A stretch of 64,000 nucleotides of DNA from JANOBD01 sp031411495 (lineage in GTDB: Bacteria > Planctomycetota > Phycisphaerae > Tepidisphaerales > Tepidisphaeraceae), in assembly GCA_031411495.1 (NCBI GenBank), contig JANOBD010000127.1, positions 62,001 through 126,000 on the forward strand, in the 5' to 3' direction. Shown here piece by piece: positions 9,842 through 19,791 of the stretch (positions within the stretch are counted from its first letter, which is position 1; each line of letters begins with the position of its first letter). Below the pieces are notes generated by a model. That model saw only the letters and a program-made list of their open reading frames with translations, made no database searches and was not told the DNA's origin. A program made the position numbers and the translations under genes.

Positions 9842-10180
9842 CTACAGGGCTGTTTCGTCGAGCTCGCCGGTGCGGATCCGCACGACTTTATCGATGTCGT
9901 AGACAAAGATTTTGCCGTCGCCGACCGCGCCGGTGCGTGCGTTGTTGGTAATGGCTTCGACGGCCTTGGCAAGGTCGGCGGCCTTCACGCACACCTTGAG
10001 CAGGACTTTCGGGACGAAACCGATTTCCATCTTTGCGCCGCGATAGCGCTCGGTGTGACCGAGCTGTCGGCCGAAGCCTTTGACCTCGATTGCCGTCGCG
10101 CCGAGAATGCCGATCTGCCCGAGTGCGTTCTTCACGTCGTCGAGCTTCTGCGGCTTGATGACTGCTTCAATCATCTTCAT
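9842..10180 (-). CDS. glnB: Nitrogen regulatory protein P-II (GlnB/GlnK family)
   Basis: This is a small trimeric signalling protein that senses ATP/ADP and 2-oxoglutarate and regulates nitrogen metabolism. The 112 residues align with E. coli GlnB along the whole length: the N-terminal KPQKLDDVKNAL, the T-loop GFGRQLGHTERYRGAK (35-50), the B-loop TGAVGDGKIFV and the C-terminal RIRTGE. Tyr46 is present, but the uridylylation site Tyr51 is replaced by Met and position 49 is Ala, so neither uridylylation at 51 nor cyanobacterial-type Ser49 phosphorylation can occur. GGGAGG lies about 6 nt upstream of the ATG. No amtB or glnA neighbour is present, so GlnB versus GlnK is undecided. Confidence 0.95.
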   Translation of the reverse strand: MKMIEAVIKPQKLDDVKNALGQIGILGATAIEVKGFGRQLGHTERYRGAKMEIGFVPKVLLKVCVKAADLAKAVEAITNNARTGAVGDGKIFVYDIDKVVRIRTGELDETAL

Positions 10181-10290
10181 AACACGAGCCTCCCAAACAT
10201 TTGTCTCGAGCGCGGCAACTGGGTGCCATCGGCCGGTTGGTTCTTCCGGCCGATGAGGCTAGTGTAGTAGAAAGCGTATCCGCTGGCCAC

Positions 10291-11226
10291 ATGACGACCG
10301 ATTTGCCGCAACCTTCGTTCCTCGATCCGCAAAAGCTGCTGGTTTCCAGCCGCGTCTCGCCGCTTCGTATCCCCACGTGGCCGATCATGGTGTTTGCCGT
10401 CGTCGGAATCCTTCTGATGTCGAGCACCTCGACCGGACCGCTCATCACCGGCCTGAAACTCGCGGTATTGCCGATCATGTTTCTGATTTCGATCGGGCTG
10501 ACGATCTTTCGCGTCGTGCTCGCCCGCCGACTGGCCGCCGAGTCGGACGCCGTCATGGCGCTGGACGAACTGGTGCAGCTTCGCCGCTGGCCAGAGGCCG
10601 CCGACCTCGCGGAACGGATCCTCAGCAGACATATGCTGGCCCCCGATCGCCGACTGTTTGCACTGATGGGTCTGGCCGCACTCCTGACCCGCTATCACCG
10701 CTTCGCCGACGCGCGCGTCGTGCACGAGGCACTCCTTAACCCCGAATCGCAAGAGCTGGAGATCGATCCGTCCATGGCTCACTCGGTCAAGGTTGCCCGG
10801 GCGATGTCGCTGCTGCGCGAAGATCACCTGGTCGATGCCGATCGCGCGATGATGGATCTCCGTCGCGAAGTGAACATGGCTCGCGATGATGTGCGGCGTG
10901 AACAGGGGGTCGAGAAATCGCAGAAGGTGCAGTCGGCCGGCGTTGTGCTGCTCGATCTTTATCGCGATGTGAAGACCGGCCACCCCACGGAAGCGCTGGA
11001 AGTCTTCGCCAAGGCAATGCCGGCGCTGCGCGACCAGCTCGGGATCCGCGTCGCGGACGCCTGGGTGCTTGCCGCCGCAGCGCACCATGCGCTCGGCCAG
11101 GTCGTTCAGGCTGCCGATGCGTTCACCAAGGCAACCACGCTCGTGCCGGCCGTCGAACTTCAGCGGCGCTATCCGGAGACTGCGCTGCTTGCGAACCATT
11201 ATCCGCCCGTCCAATGGCCGGCTTGA
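10291..11226 (+). CDS. Membrane-anchored TPR-like protein 1
   Basis: A 311-residue protein of unknown function. Residues 25-75 contain two closely spaced hydrophobic helices (around WPIMVFAVVGILLM and LPIMFLISIGLTIF). The remaining 230 residues are alpha-helical with alanine-rich pairs resembling tetratricopeptide repeats, presumably cytoplasmic. The frame extends upstream to a TTG at 10201, but ATG 10291 begins a sensible N-terminus. It lies 9 bases ahead of a second protein with the same layout, so the two are probably co-transcribed and may work as a pair. It is transcribed divergently from the PII gene. Confidence 0.75.
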   Translation: MTTDLPQPSFLDPQKLLVSSRVSPLRIPTWPIMVFAVVGILLMSSTSTGPLITGLKLAVLPIMFLISIGLTIFRVVLARRLAAESDAVMALDELVQLRRWPEAADLAERILSRHMLAPDRRLFALMGLAALLTRYHRFADARVVHEALLNPESQELEIDPSMAHSVKVARAMSLLREDHLVDADRAMMDLRREVNMARDDVRREQGVEKSQKVQSAGVVLLDLYRDVKTGHPTEALEVFAKAMPALRDQLGIRVADAWVLAAAAHHALGQVVQAADAFTKATTLVPAVELQRRYPETALLANHYPPVQWPA

Positions 11227-11235
11227 AGTAAACGA

Positions 11236-12090
11236 ATGACCGACTCGATGACCCAGACCAATCCGACAACTCCGCCGCTGCTGGAAATCAGCACGCACCG
11301 GGCGATTGCCCTGGCGCGGCGCTGGCGCTGGATTTCCATCGTCCTGCAATTCGGCTTGTTGTTGATTCTCGGCGGAGCCGTCTACGCGTTCGAGCAGGGC
11401 GGCGGCTACGTCGTGTTCGCGTTGTTATTCGTGCTCTGGACGGTCGTCGCCAGTCTGAGCGCACGGACGCGCAAACTCGCCTTCGATGCCGGACAGTACA
11501 TCGCCGCCGGCGAGTTTGATCTCGCCGAGGATCGGCTGACGCAGTCGCTCACTTCCTTCACGCTCGCCGGTTCGAGTAAGCAGATCGGCCTGCAACAACT
11601 GGCGATGCTCCGGCATGCGCAGTCGCGCTGGTCGGATGCGGCGGCGCTGGCACGGGCATTCCTCGCCGGCCGGGGGAGACTCGCCGCTCGCGACATTCAA
11701 AGCCGATTGGTACTGGCCGAGTCGCTGCTGGAGATGGGCGACCTCGACGGCGTGGCGCGGGAGATCTTCGACTTGAGCCGACAGCGGCTCAACCTCCGGC
11801 AGACGCTCGTCCTCACGCAACTTCGGCTGGATTACCTCGCCCGACGCGGCGACTTTCAGCAGATGTTCCAGAAGCCGCAAACCGTGCTGAGCCTGATCGA
11901 ACTGATGCCCGCATCGATCAGCATGCGTTGCCACGCGCTGCTTGCCCTTGCGGCCAAACGGTTGGAGCAGACGACGTGGTGGCACTTCCTCGCCGGCCGG
12001 GCCAAATTGCTGGGCGACATCGAGTCGCTCTTGGAAGCTCGCCCGTTCCTTCAAGAGGTGTTCGAGACCTCCGGGCCAGCGACGGTCTGA
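11236..12090 (+). CDS. Membrane-anchored TPR-like protein 2
   Basis: A 284-residue protein with the same plan as its upstream neighbour. Two transmembrane helices lie near residues 34-50 (ISIVLQFGLLLILGGAVY) and 55-72 (YVVFALLFVLWTVVASL). They are followed by helical repeats, such as the segment around AGEFDLAEDRLTQSL, consistent with TPR-like packing. It starts 9 bases after the preceding stop, suggesting one operon. No catalytic motif is visible; a scaffolding role is only a guess. Confidence 0.75.
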   Translation: MTDSMTQTNPTTPPLLEISTHRAIALARRWRWISIVLQFGLLLILGGAVYAFEQGGGYVVFALLFVLWTVVASLSARTRKLAFDAGQYIAAGEFDLAEDRLTQSLTSFTLAGSSKQIGLQQLAMLRHAQSRWSDAAALARAFLAGRGRLAARDIQSRLVLAESLLEMGDLDGVAREIFDLSRQRLNLRQTLVLTQLRLDYLARRGDFQQMFQKPQTVLSLIELMPASISMRCHALLALAAKRLEQTTWWHFLAGRAKLLGDIESLLEARPFLQEVFETSGPATV

Positions 12091-12154
12091 GCACGGAGAA
12101 TTGCTCGGTTTGTGTCCGGCGGGGTCGTTGGTGTTTAGTCAGACGGCTCTGCGC

Positions 12155-13336
12155 CTATTTGACGAGCGATACGCGATTCATGGCCGATCCGACGCCGAGC
12201 GAGCGATCGTAGTAAAAGTCCGCGTTGTTCATCGTGACGATGGTGTTGAACAGCGCTGCGCCGCGAAAGCGGAGCACATTTTTCGCGAGGAAGTCCGCAT
12301 CGGGCGCCGAAACGACCGCGACGATGTCGATTCCATTGACGTTATCGCCGAAGGAATTCGGACCGATCTGGAAGATTTTCAGATCTTCCGGGACGAGGCT
12401 CGTTGGCTGCAGCGTCGAGTCGAGAAGAATGTTCCCTTTTACCAGAAGCGTGGTCGGGCCGGAGAACCGAAGCGGCGCCGTCACGGTGAGAGATGTGAAG
12501 TAATAGGTCCCGCCGGGCAGTGTGGTGTCGGAGGAAACGGAGTACGACTGTGGCACGCTGCCGGGATTCGATGTCGGTGCCCAGGGAGGCGGCGCGGGTT
12601 TCGCTATGGGGTCTGGAAGTCTTGTGGTTCCTCCCGACACGGCTAGACCGGAAACCGTGCCGGACGGTCCGAGCGTGATGGTCCCGTCCACGGAGTTGTT
12701 CGTGCCGCCCGAGATGGTTTCGTTCGACGCGACGCTCGATTTACCGGTGGAGTCCGCGGCGGTGGGATTCGTGGTCGACTGTGAGTTGTAGTCGCTAAAG
12801 AATGTGTTGTTCTTAATGTCCACCCCGGCGAGGCCGACGAATCCGTTCGGACCTACGAAAACGCACGTCGCGGACGCAGAGAGATCGATTCGGGACATGC
12901 CTAGAAGCGAAGCAAACATGAGCGGCACGGCGTTGCCCTTGGCGGAGGTGCGTGCGGCGGTGATCCGAACTGCGTTCGCGGTCGATTCGGCCGGGCCTGA
13001 GAGCACAGTAAAGGTACGCGTCGCCGCGTTCCACTTTCCCAAGGCAATGTCGCTGTCGGTCAGGAGCATCGTCGAACCGTCGACGTAGGTCTGATTCGCA
13101 ACGCTCTTCGCCCGGGCGCGTGCTTCGGCGGGACTGATAGGAACGCCGGTCGCGGCGTATCGCGCCGCCGCGTCTGCGGCCGCCTGCAACTGGGATCGGC
13201 AAAATTGTACGCGGCCGAAATCAACGGCGAGCGAGCAGAGGGCGAAGAACGCAACCATCGCAAACGCGACAAACACCAGCGTCGTTCCTTCCCGTCGCGT
13301 GCAGCGCGCAAAGCGCATAGACGCATGCATAACCAT
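12155..13336 (-). CDS. TadE/TadG-like pilus-assembly or surface protein
   Basis: A protein of about 393 residues. Its N-terminus combines basic residues with one hydrophobic helix (GTTLVFVAFAMVAFFALCSLAVDFG), followed by QLQAAADAAARYAA. This is the pattern of Flp pilus TadE/TadG-like proteins (Pfam Tad type), where the helix anchors the protein in the inner membrane. The rest is a Ser/Thr/Gly-rich beta-type region with no recognised domain. The start is uncertain: three ATG codons (13336, 13330, 13318) lie close together, none with a clear SD, and the open frame continues to 13606. It converges with the TPR-like gene pair. Confidence 0.7.
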   Translation of the reverse strand: MVMHASMRFARCTRREGTTLVFVAFAMVAFFALCSLAVDFGRVQFCRSQLQAAADAAARYAATGVPISPAEARARAKSVANQTYVDGSTMLLTDSDIALGKWNAATRTFTVLSGPAESTANAVRITAARTSAKGNAVPLMFASLLGMSRIDLSASATCVFVGPNGFVGLAGVDIKNNTFFSDYNSQSTTNPTAADSTGKSSVASNETISGGTNNSVDGTITLGPSGTVSGLAVSGGTTRLPDPIAKPAPPPWAPTSNPGSVPQSYSVSSDTTLPGGTYYFTSLTVTAPLRFSGPTTLLVKGNILLDSTLQPTSLVPEDLKIFQIGPNSFGDNVNGIDIVAVVSAPDADFLAKNVLRFRGAALFNTIVTMNNADFYYDRSLGVGSAMNRVSLVK

Positions 13337-13687
13337 GTTGTTACATCGTCCGCAGAGGTCGATGACTGGAGCTGAAACACCCTCGGGTTTTGCCCGATGG
13401 GGCGATAATGTAGTTAAAGAAGTGAGTGGTTGACGATCAGGACGATTAAACGGTGGCGAACGCGCGACCTGGATTTCCACGCATGGTCCGGAATACGCCG
13501 CACATCTGGCGCTGGCGCTTATTTTGGCGTTCGGGACCGGTCGCCACCCGAGATTGGCCGTGCGCTGCCGACTCCCCCGGTGGCAATGTTGCGCCGCACC
13601 TGACATCTTCGCGGAAGATGGGTAACCTCACGCGGATGGCGGGTCGGCAGGAGGCCGGCCGCGTGATCGGCGAACAAGGACGGGACG
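13337..13687. other. Divergent intergenic region
   Basis: This stretch separates the minus-strand TadG-like gene from the plus-strand small membrane protein. A TTGACG hexamer at 13430-13435 lacks a good -10 partner on the plus strand. Overlapping open frames here show no protein-like composition. Nothing else was recognised. Confidence 0.35.
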
Positions 13688-13993
13688 ATGTACGCGAGGA
13701 TAGGGACGGCATTCAGCATTCTTCTGGCAACCGCGCTGGTGGTCGGCGCGTGCTGGTTGTGGGTCCATTCGAGTCCTCAACTCGGGGAACGGTCGTTTAC
13801 CGGGCCCCGCGTGTGGGGTGCCCGATGTGCGGCGCTGGCGGCATGGTGTATCGCGCACGCGCTGCTCGCCGGATGGACCTTCCCGATGATCTATCGCCCC
13901 AGGCCTGCTTATATCGGCGGCCTGGTGTGTGGCGGCGGGATCGGTGTGCTTTCGGCGGTCGCCGCTGCAGGGCTCTTGCTGGCGTGTCGATAA
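13688..13993 (+). CDS. Small multi-pass membrane protein
   Basis: A 101-residue hypothetical protein with about three hydrophobic segments: residues 8-25, 46-65 and 76-99 (GGLVCGGGIGVLSAVAAAGL). AAGGA at 13676-13680 sits at good SD distance from the ATG, which supports this frame over the longer overlapping ones. No family was recognised. It precedes the secreted TPR-like gene by about 100 bases on the same strand. Confidence 0.6.
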   Translation: MYARIGTAFSILLATALVVGACWLWVHSSPQLGERSFTGPRVWGARCAALAAWCIAHALLAGWTFPMIYRPRPAYIGGLVCGGGIGVLSAVAAAGLLLACR

Positions 13994-14090
13994 ATCAATA
14001 TTGGTCTGCCGCCGCTGCGGCAAAGCTGCGAGCCAGATCGATTCGTACCCAATCAACGTGGCTCGCACCGAATCAGAAAGAAACGCATCA

Positions 14091-16577
14091 ATGACCCGTA
14101 GCAAGTCCTGGATCGCACGTGCCGCCCTGGTTGGCGTCCTCGCAACGACCGCAGCCCTTCAGCCGGCAAGGGGCGGCACAGGAGACGCCGCGCTCGACTC
14201 GCTCATCGCCGAGCGCCTCGCCCTCATCGCCGATGAAGTCGCGCTGCTCCCGGATGCGAGCACGCCGGTCCTGCGCGAGTCGGCAGCGCTGATGGATCTG
14301 GCCCGTGACCTGAGCCCGAGCGAAGTCCGCTTCGCGCGGTCGGCGGTCGACCTGGCGCTTCGGCTGGGAGAGCGCGATCGCGCCATCGACGCGCTCACCG
14401 CCATTCGCAAGCTCGATCCCGGCGATCAGGTTGCGATGATTCAATACGTCGACCTGGTCACGAGCCGGATGGAGTCGGCCGAGCAGAAGGTGGCGTATCT
14501 CAAGCAGATCATCGACGCGCGAGGCGTCGCGGCCGAAGTACAGTCGTATGCGGCGACGAAACTGATGGACTTGTATTTCGCCCGCGCCGAGGATGCCGAA
14601 GCCAACAGCGCGCTCGACCTGGCGCTGAAGCTCAATCCGCAGAACCTGGATGCGCTGCGGGCGCGGTATCGGATCGCCGCGGCCAGCGGAGTTGATCGAG
14701 ATCGGGTCAAAGCGCTTGCGGACATCCTGCGTGCTTCGCCCGCCGACGCCGACACAATGAATGCGCTGGCGCACGAGGCTGACGCGGTCGGCAGCTACGA
14801 GAACTCCGGGCTGCTGCGCATCCTGGCGATCAACATTATCAACAGCCGCGGCCAGTCGCCGTCCGCCGATGAAGCAATCAACTTCATGGGTACGCAGCTC
14901 CTCGCCGGCAACGACAATTCCGTCGGTCAGATGCTCGCGCAGCTCCTACAGGCGCTCAAGGAGGACGGCCGCATTTACACGCTCGGCCTGATCTACGAGC
15001 AGATGCACGATCGGCCCGAGGATGCACAGAAGGAAAACGTGGAGATGTCTCGCGGCGTGTATCTGGCGCAGCTTGCGGGGGTGAGCCAGCTTCTCAACGA
15101 GCCGGACAAGAAGGAGATGCCCGCCACCCGGCCTGCCGTGCCGATGCCGGACGTTCGCGCCGATGTCGCGAAACTGAAGGCTTCAGACCCGCAGAATCTC
15201 TCGATCGCGTACGCCGTTGCGTTGACCGAGCAACTTTGGTTCGATCTCTACTTCCGCGCGGCCGAGGTGGACGATGCGAACATCAACGCGCTGGCGCAGC
15301 TGCTGGGCGAAGATGATCCGATCATTGTTCGACTGCAGGGCTTCAAGCTGCTCCAGGCAGGAAAAGTGGAAGAAGCCCGGATCAAACTCGAAGCGGCCGG
15401 CGACCGCGACGGATTCGCCAAGTTGGGCGTCGTCCTTGCCGACCGTATCGCGGGCAACGTTGACAAGGCTCGCGAAGAGCTGACGCAGATGATCCGTGGC
15501 CGACCCAACGGAATGATCGCAGCATACCTGGCACAGGTGGCCAAGAGCATGCAGGTCGTCGCCGACCAGACGGCTCGCGAGCAGGAGATCTCCGACATCA
15601 TCACTTCGGCGCGCGCATTTGCGACGGATGTCGTGAGCAACCCGCGCGCGTACTACCTGCTGACCGCTCAGCCGTCGCAGGTGTCGTACGCGTTGGGCGA
15701 ACCAATGCTCGCCAACATCACGATCCTGAACAATGGCCACGTGCCGATCACGATCGGGCCGGGCGGGATGATCGATCCGAACTTCGTGATCGATGCGCAG
15801 GTCCGAACAACGCCGCCCCAGGGATTCCCGGCGACGGCGCGCGGCAAGTTTACCGGCGCGATTCGGCTCAAGCCGTCGCAGAAGCTGACGACCACCGTCC
15901 GGATCGATCGCGCTCAGCTCTTCGCGTTCCTCAAGACTTATCCGACGCCGTTGTTTCCGCTGATCGGTTACGTGATCACCAATGCCGTGTCGGACGGGCC
16001 GACCTCGTTCAAGGCGGGAGCGGGCGGTCAACAGACCAAGCTCGGGCAGGCGTTCGAGCGGCAGTCCTCACCGCTCTACGTGGAGGAGTTTCGCAAGAAG
16101 GCGGTCAACCAGTTGTCGAGCGGCAACGCCCGCGAGCGAACGGCAATGGCGGAACTGTTTGGCTACATGGTTCCGGCGTTGAAGGCGAACACCGACAACG
16201 CCGAAGCGGTGGGATTGGCGACGACGTTGAGCGATGCGCTCTCGGCACAGCTCGAAAAGGAGACCCACCCGGAGATCCGAGCCTGGATGCAATTGTCTTA
16301 TCGCGAAGGGCTTAGCGACGAAAAGTGGGTCATGAAGCTGGCGAAATCCCAGACGATTCTTGGTGAAGTGGGGGCGATGCTCGCGGCGCGGGTGATGCCC
16401 AGGGAGGTCCGCCAGAAGGTGGCGAAGGCCGTGCTGGAAAGTCAACCGCAGCCCGAAATTGTCGAGTTTGCCAACGCGTTGGCGGTTCAGCCCGACATCA
16501 AGAGGCCCGCCGACGCTTCCGAGGGCGATTCGGCCACATCGCCGACCGATTCGTCGGGGACAACCCCTGGGAACTGA
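14091..16577 (+). CDS. Secreted TPR-like repeat protein
   Basis: An 828-residue protein with a signal peptide at about residues 1-30 (charged start, hydrophobic core, ending near ALQPARGG). Residues 40-560 are regular alpha-helical repeats resembling TPRs, for example around AEDAEANSALDLALKLNPQN. A beta-rich region near 520-640 includes PSQVSYALGEPMLANITIL, and a helical tail closes the protein. It is probably periplasmic and mediates protein contacts; no enzyme motif was found. The frame is open upstream to 13929, but ATG 14091 begins the signal peptide. The weak purine-rich AGAAAGAAA stretch is the only SD candidate. Confidence 0.75.
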   Translation: MTRSKSWIARAALVGVLATTAALQPARGGTGDAALDSLIAERLALIADEVALLPDASTPVLRESAALMDLARDLSPSEVRFARSAVDLALRLGERDRAIDALTAIRKLDPGDQVAMIQYVDLVTSRMESAEQKVAYLKQIIDARGVAAEVQSYAATKLMDLYFARAEDAEANSALDLALKLNPQNLDALRARYRIAAASGVDRDRVKALADILRASPADADTMNALAHEADAVGSYENSGLLRILAINIINSRGQSPSADEAINFMGTQLLAGNDNSVGQMLAQLLQALKEDGRIYTLGLIYEQMHDRPEDAQKENVEMSRGVYLAQLAGVSQLLNEPDKKEMPATRPAVPMPDVRADVAKLKASDPQNLSIAYAVALTEQLWFDLYFRAAEVDDANINALAQLLGEDDPIIVRLQGFKLLQAGKVEEARIKLEAAGDRDGFAKLGVVLADRIAGNVDKAREELTQMIRGRPNGMIAAYLAQVAKSMQVVADQTAREQEISDIITSARAFATDVVSNPRAYYLLTAQPSQVSYALGEPMLANITILNNGHVPITIGPGGMIDPNFVIDAQVRTTPPQGFPATARGKFTGAIRLKPSQKLTTTVRIDRAQLFAFLKTYPTPLFPLIGYVITNAVSDGPTSFKAGAGGQQTKLGQAFERQSSPLYVEEFRKKAVNQLSSGNARERTAMAELFGYMVPALKANTDNAEAVGLATTLSDALSAQLEKETHPEIRAWMQLSYREGLSDEKWVMKLAKSQTILGEVGAMLAARVMPREVRQKVAKAVLESQPQPEIVEFANALAVQPDIKRPADASEGDSATSPTDSSGTTPGN

Positions 16578-16681
16578 TTCGTGCGCATTTCCGCACGGGG
16601 ACACTTCCGGTATAGTCGAAATCACAAAATGACCAGCCGGGCGACGGAGACGCACCCCGGAGTTGAGAGGGAGCCTTAAAT

Positions 16682-16990
16682 TTGAACGTCATATTCACCA
16701 CCCGGCACATGGAAGTCAGCCCGGCATTCAAGGCCTACGCCGAAGAAAAAGCGGCGAAGCTGACCAAGTATTACGATCGAATCAAGGAAATCGAAGTGAC
16801 GGTCGACCTCATCGAGAAATCGACCAAGACGCTGGAAGTGGAAGTGATCGTCAACGGCGAAAAGAAGAACCTCTTCATCGCCAAGCACTCCGGAACCGAC
16901 CCGAACCTGTGTGTCGACGCCTGCGTTCGCACGCTGGAGCGTCAATTGTCGGACCACCATAAGATGGTGAAGAACCGAAAGCACCCGTAA
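16682..16990 (+). CDS. hpf: Ribosome hibernation-promoting factor, short form
   Basis: A 102-residue member of the HPF/RaiA family, which binds the 30S decoding centre and inactivates ribosomes in stationary phase. The family pattern is clear: the N-terminal VIFTTRHMEVSPAFKAYAEE, a central VTVDLIEKSTKTLEVEV strand pair and the C-terminal LERQLSDHHKMVKNRK. It lacks the C-terminal dimerisation domain of long HPF. Translation appears to start at TTG 16682, supported by GAGGGAG at 16667-16673 and the lack of an alternative ATG. It opens a run with ptsN-, ptsH- and ptsI-like genes, recalling the hpf-ptsN linkage in proteobacteria. A TATAGT hexamer at 16611-16616 is a possible -10 box. Confidence 0.9.
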   Translation: MNVIFTTRHMEVSPAFKAYAEEKAAKLTKYYDRIKEIEVTVDLIEKSTKTLEVEVIVNGEKKNLFIAKHSGTDPNLCVDACVRTLERQLSDHHKMVKNRKHP

Positions 16991-17054
16991 ACTGCGCGTC
17001 CCAAGGTGGCTCGCGCCGTCAGCCGCGCGGCGGGCCGCAACTTCAAGGCTTCGT

Positions 17055-17519
17055 ATGAAGTTCCGAGAGTTCATCCAGAAAGATGCGATCCTGGTCCCGC
17101 TCGAATTGAGCGAGCGCGAAGGGGTGATTCGGGAACTGGTCCAGTCGCTGGGCCGGGTCGGCGCGATCGATGCCGATGCGATCGACGACATCATAAAGGC
17201 GTTAATCGCGCGGGAAAAGTCCGGGACGACCGGCTTCGGCCGCGGCGTGGCCGCGCCGCATTGCAAGCATCCGAAAATCAAGAAACTCGTGGGCACGATC
17301 GGGCTGAGCAACCAGGGAATCGAGTTCAACGCGCTCGATCACAAACCCGTTTACGCCGTCTTCATGCTCCTGAGCCCGCAGGGACAGGACCAACTGCACC
17401 TGCAGGCGATGGAAGTGGTATTTAAGAATCTGAAAGAGGACATGTTCCGTCGGATGCTGCGGCAGGCCGACTCAAAGGAAAAACTGATCGAACTTTTGGA
17501 AGAGACCGACGGGAAGTAG
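17055..17519 (+). CDS. ptsN: PTS EIIA domain protein, fructose/nitrogen (PtsN-like)
   Basis: A 154-residue single-domain EIIA of the mannitol/fructose/Ntr family. It accepts phosphate from HPr on a histidine, here His69 in GFGRGVAAPHCKHP. The start MKFREFIQKDAIL and the C-terminal LRQADSKEKLIELL fit the family. AAGG lies 6 nt before the ATG. There is no attached EIIB/EIIC and none nearby, so like EIIA-Ntr it is more likely regulatory than a sugar-uptake component. HPr and enzyme I follow immediately, so a complete phosphorelay EI-HPr-EIIA is encoded together. Confidence 0.88.
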   Translation: MKFREFIQKDAILVPLELSEREGVIRELVQSLGRVGAIDADAIDDIIKALIAREKSGTTGFGRGVAAPHCKHPKIKKLVGTIGLSNQGIEFNALDHKPVYAVFMLLSPQGQDQLHLQAMEVVFKNLKEDMFRRMLRQADSKEKLIELLEETDGK

Positions 17520-17521
17520 TT

Positions 17522-17593
17522 GCCGATTGCCAATTTCGGTATTGCCGATTTTGGCCGTAGCAAATCGGAAATCGGAAAAGATTCAATCGGAAA
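17522..17593. repeat. Hairpin element 1 in the ptsN-ptsH spacer
   Basis: Two arms of about 31 nt (17522-17552 and 17563-17593) surround a 10-nt loop. About two thirds of the pairs match, including a perfect CCGATTT/AAATCGG core. Each arm is built from copies of the word ATCGG(AA). It fills almost the whole spacer and ends just before the ptsH start, which has no good SD. Confidence 0.55.
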
Positions 17594-17601
17594 TGTGAAC
17601 G

Positions 17602-17874
17602 ATGCCCAAGGTCGCGATCGAGGTCACTGTCAATAACTGCGAAGGCCTGCACGCCAGACCGGCGATGCAGTTCGTCGACGTCGCCAACAAGTTTGGCTCC
17701 AACGTCGTGGTCTACCGCGAAACCGACGCGGTAGATGGAAAGAGCGTGATGCAGATGATCACGCTCGGCGCCGCCCAGGGCACGACCCTCAAGATCGAAG
17801 CCGACGGCGAGGACGCATCCGCCGCGCTCGAGTCTCTCAAAAAGCTCTTCGATGAGAAGTTTGGTGAGGAGTAG
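17602..17874 (+). CDS. ptsH: Phosphocarrier protein HPr
   Basis: A 90-residue HPr. The catalytic histidine is His17 in EGLHARPA, which takes phosphate from enzyme I and passes it to EIIA. The second conserved motif, GKSVMQMITLGA, carries Ser48, the position phosphorylated by HPr kinase in Firmicutes and some other bacteria. No HPr kinase is in the window. It sits between the EIIA gene and ptsI on the same strand. The ATG at 17602 has only weak SD character (CGGAAA) because a hairpin element occupies the spacer. Confidence 0.95.
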   Translation: MPKVAIEVTVNNCEGLHARPAMQFVDVANKFGSNVVVYRETDAVDGKSVMQMITLGAAQGTTLKIEADGEDASAALESLKKLFDEKFGEE

Positions 17875-17880
17875 GGAGAA

Positions 17881-17955
17881 GTCGAGAGTTGTGAGTCGAG
17901 AGTCGAGAGTTCAATTCGAACTCCAACTCTCGACTCTCCACTCTTAACTCTCCAC
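17881..17955. repeat. Hairpin element 2 in the ptsH-ptsI spacer
   Basis: Two 31-nt arms (17881-17911 and 17925-17955) surround a 13-nt loop; 27 of 31 pairs match and the inner 14 are perfect. The arms consist of repeats of the word GTCGAGAGT in direct orientation on the left and inverted on the right. The element ends 6 bases before the ptsI ATG and leaves no room for a normal SD. Confidence 0.7.
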
Positions 17956-17961
17956 TGATTC

Positions 17962-19704
<1,743 letters not shown>

Positions 19705-19710
19705 GAGAGG

Positions 19711-19785
19711 CAGTGACGAGTGGCGTGTGACTAGTGGCTAGCAATAGCCAAAGACTAGCCACCAGCCACTGGCCACCAGCCACTG
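19711..19785. repeat. Hairpin element 3 in the ptsI-rne spacer
   Basis: Two 31-nt arms (19711-19741 and 19755-19785) surround a 13-nt loop; 24 of 31 pairs match, including 8 perfect inner pairs. The right arm contains the word GCCACCAGCCACT almost twice. Geometry equals hairpin element 2 exactly, yet the sequences are unrelated. Confidence 0.65.
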
Positions 19786-19791
19786 TTCATT

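Noticed and set aside
13453..14094. 213-codon open frame overlapping the small membrane protein
   Set aside because: The 101-residue frame at 13688 has a good SD and transmembrane helices, whereas this frame is Arg-rich without structure.
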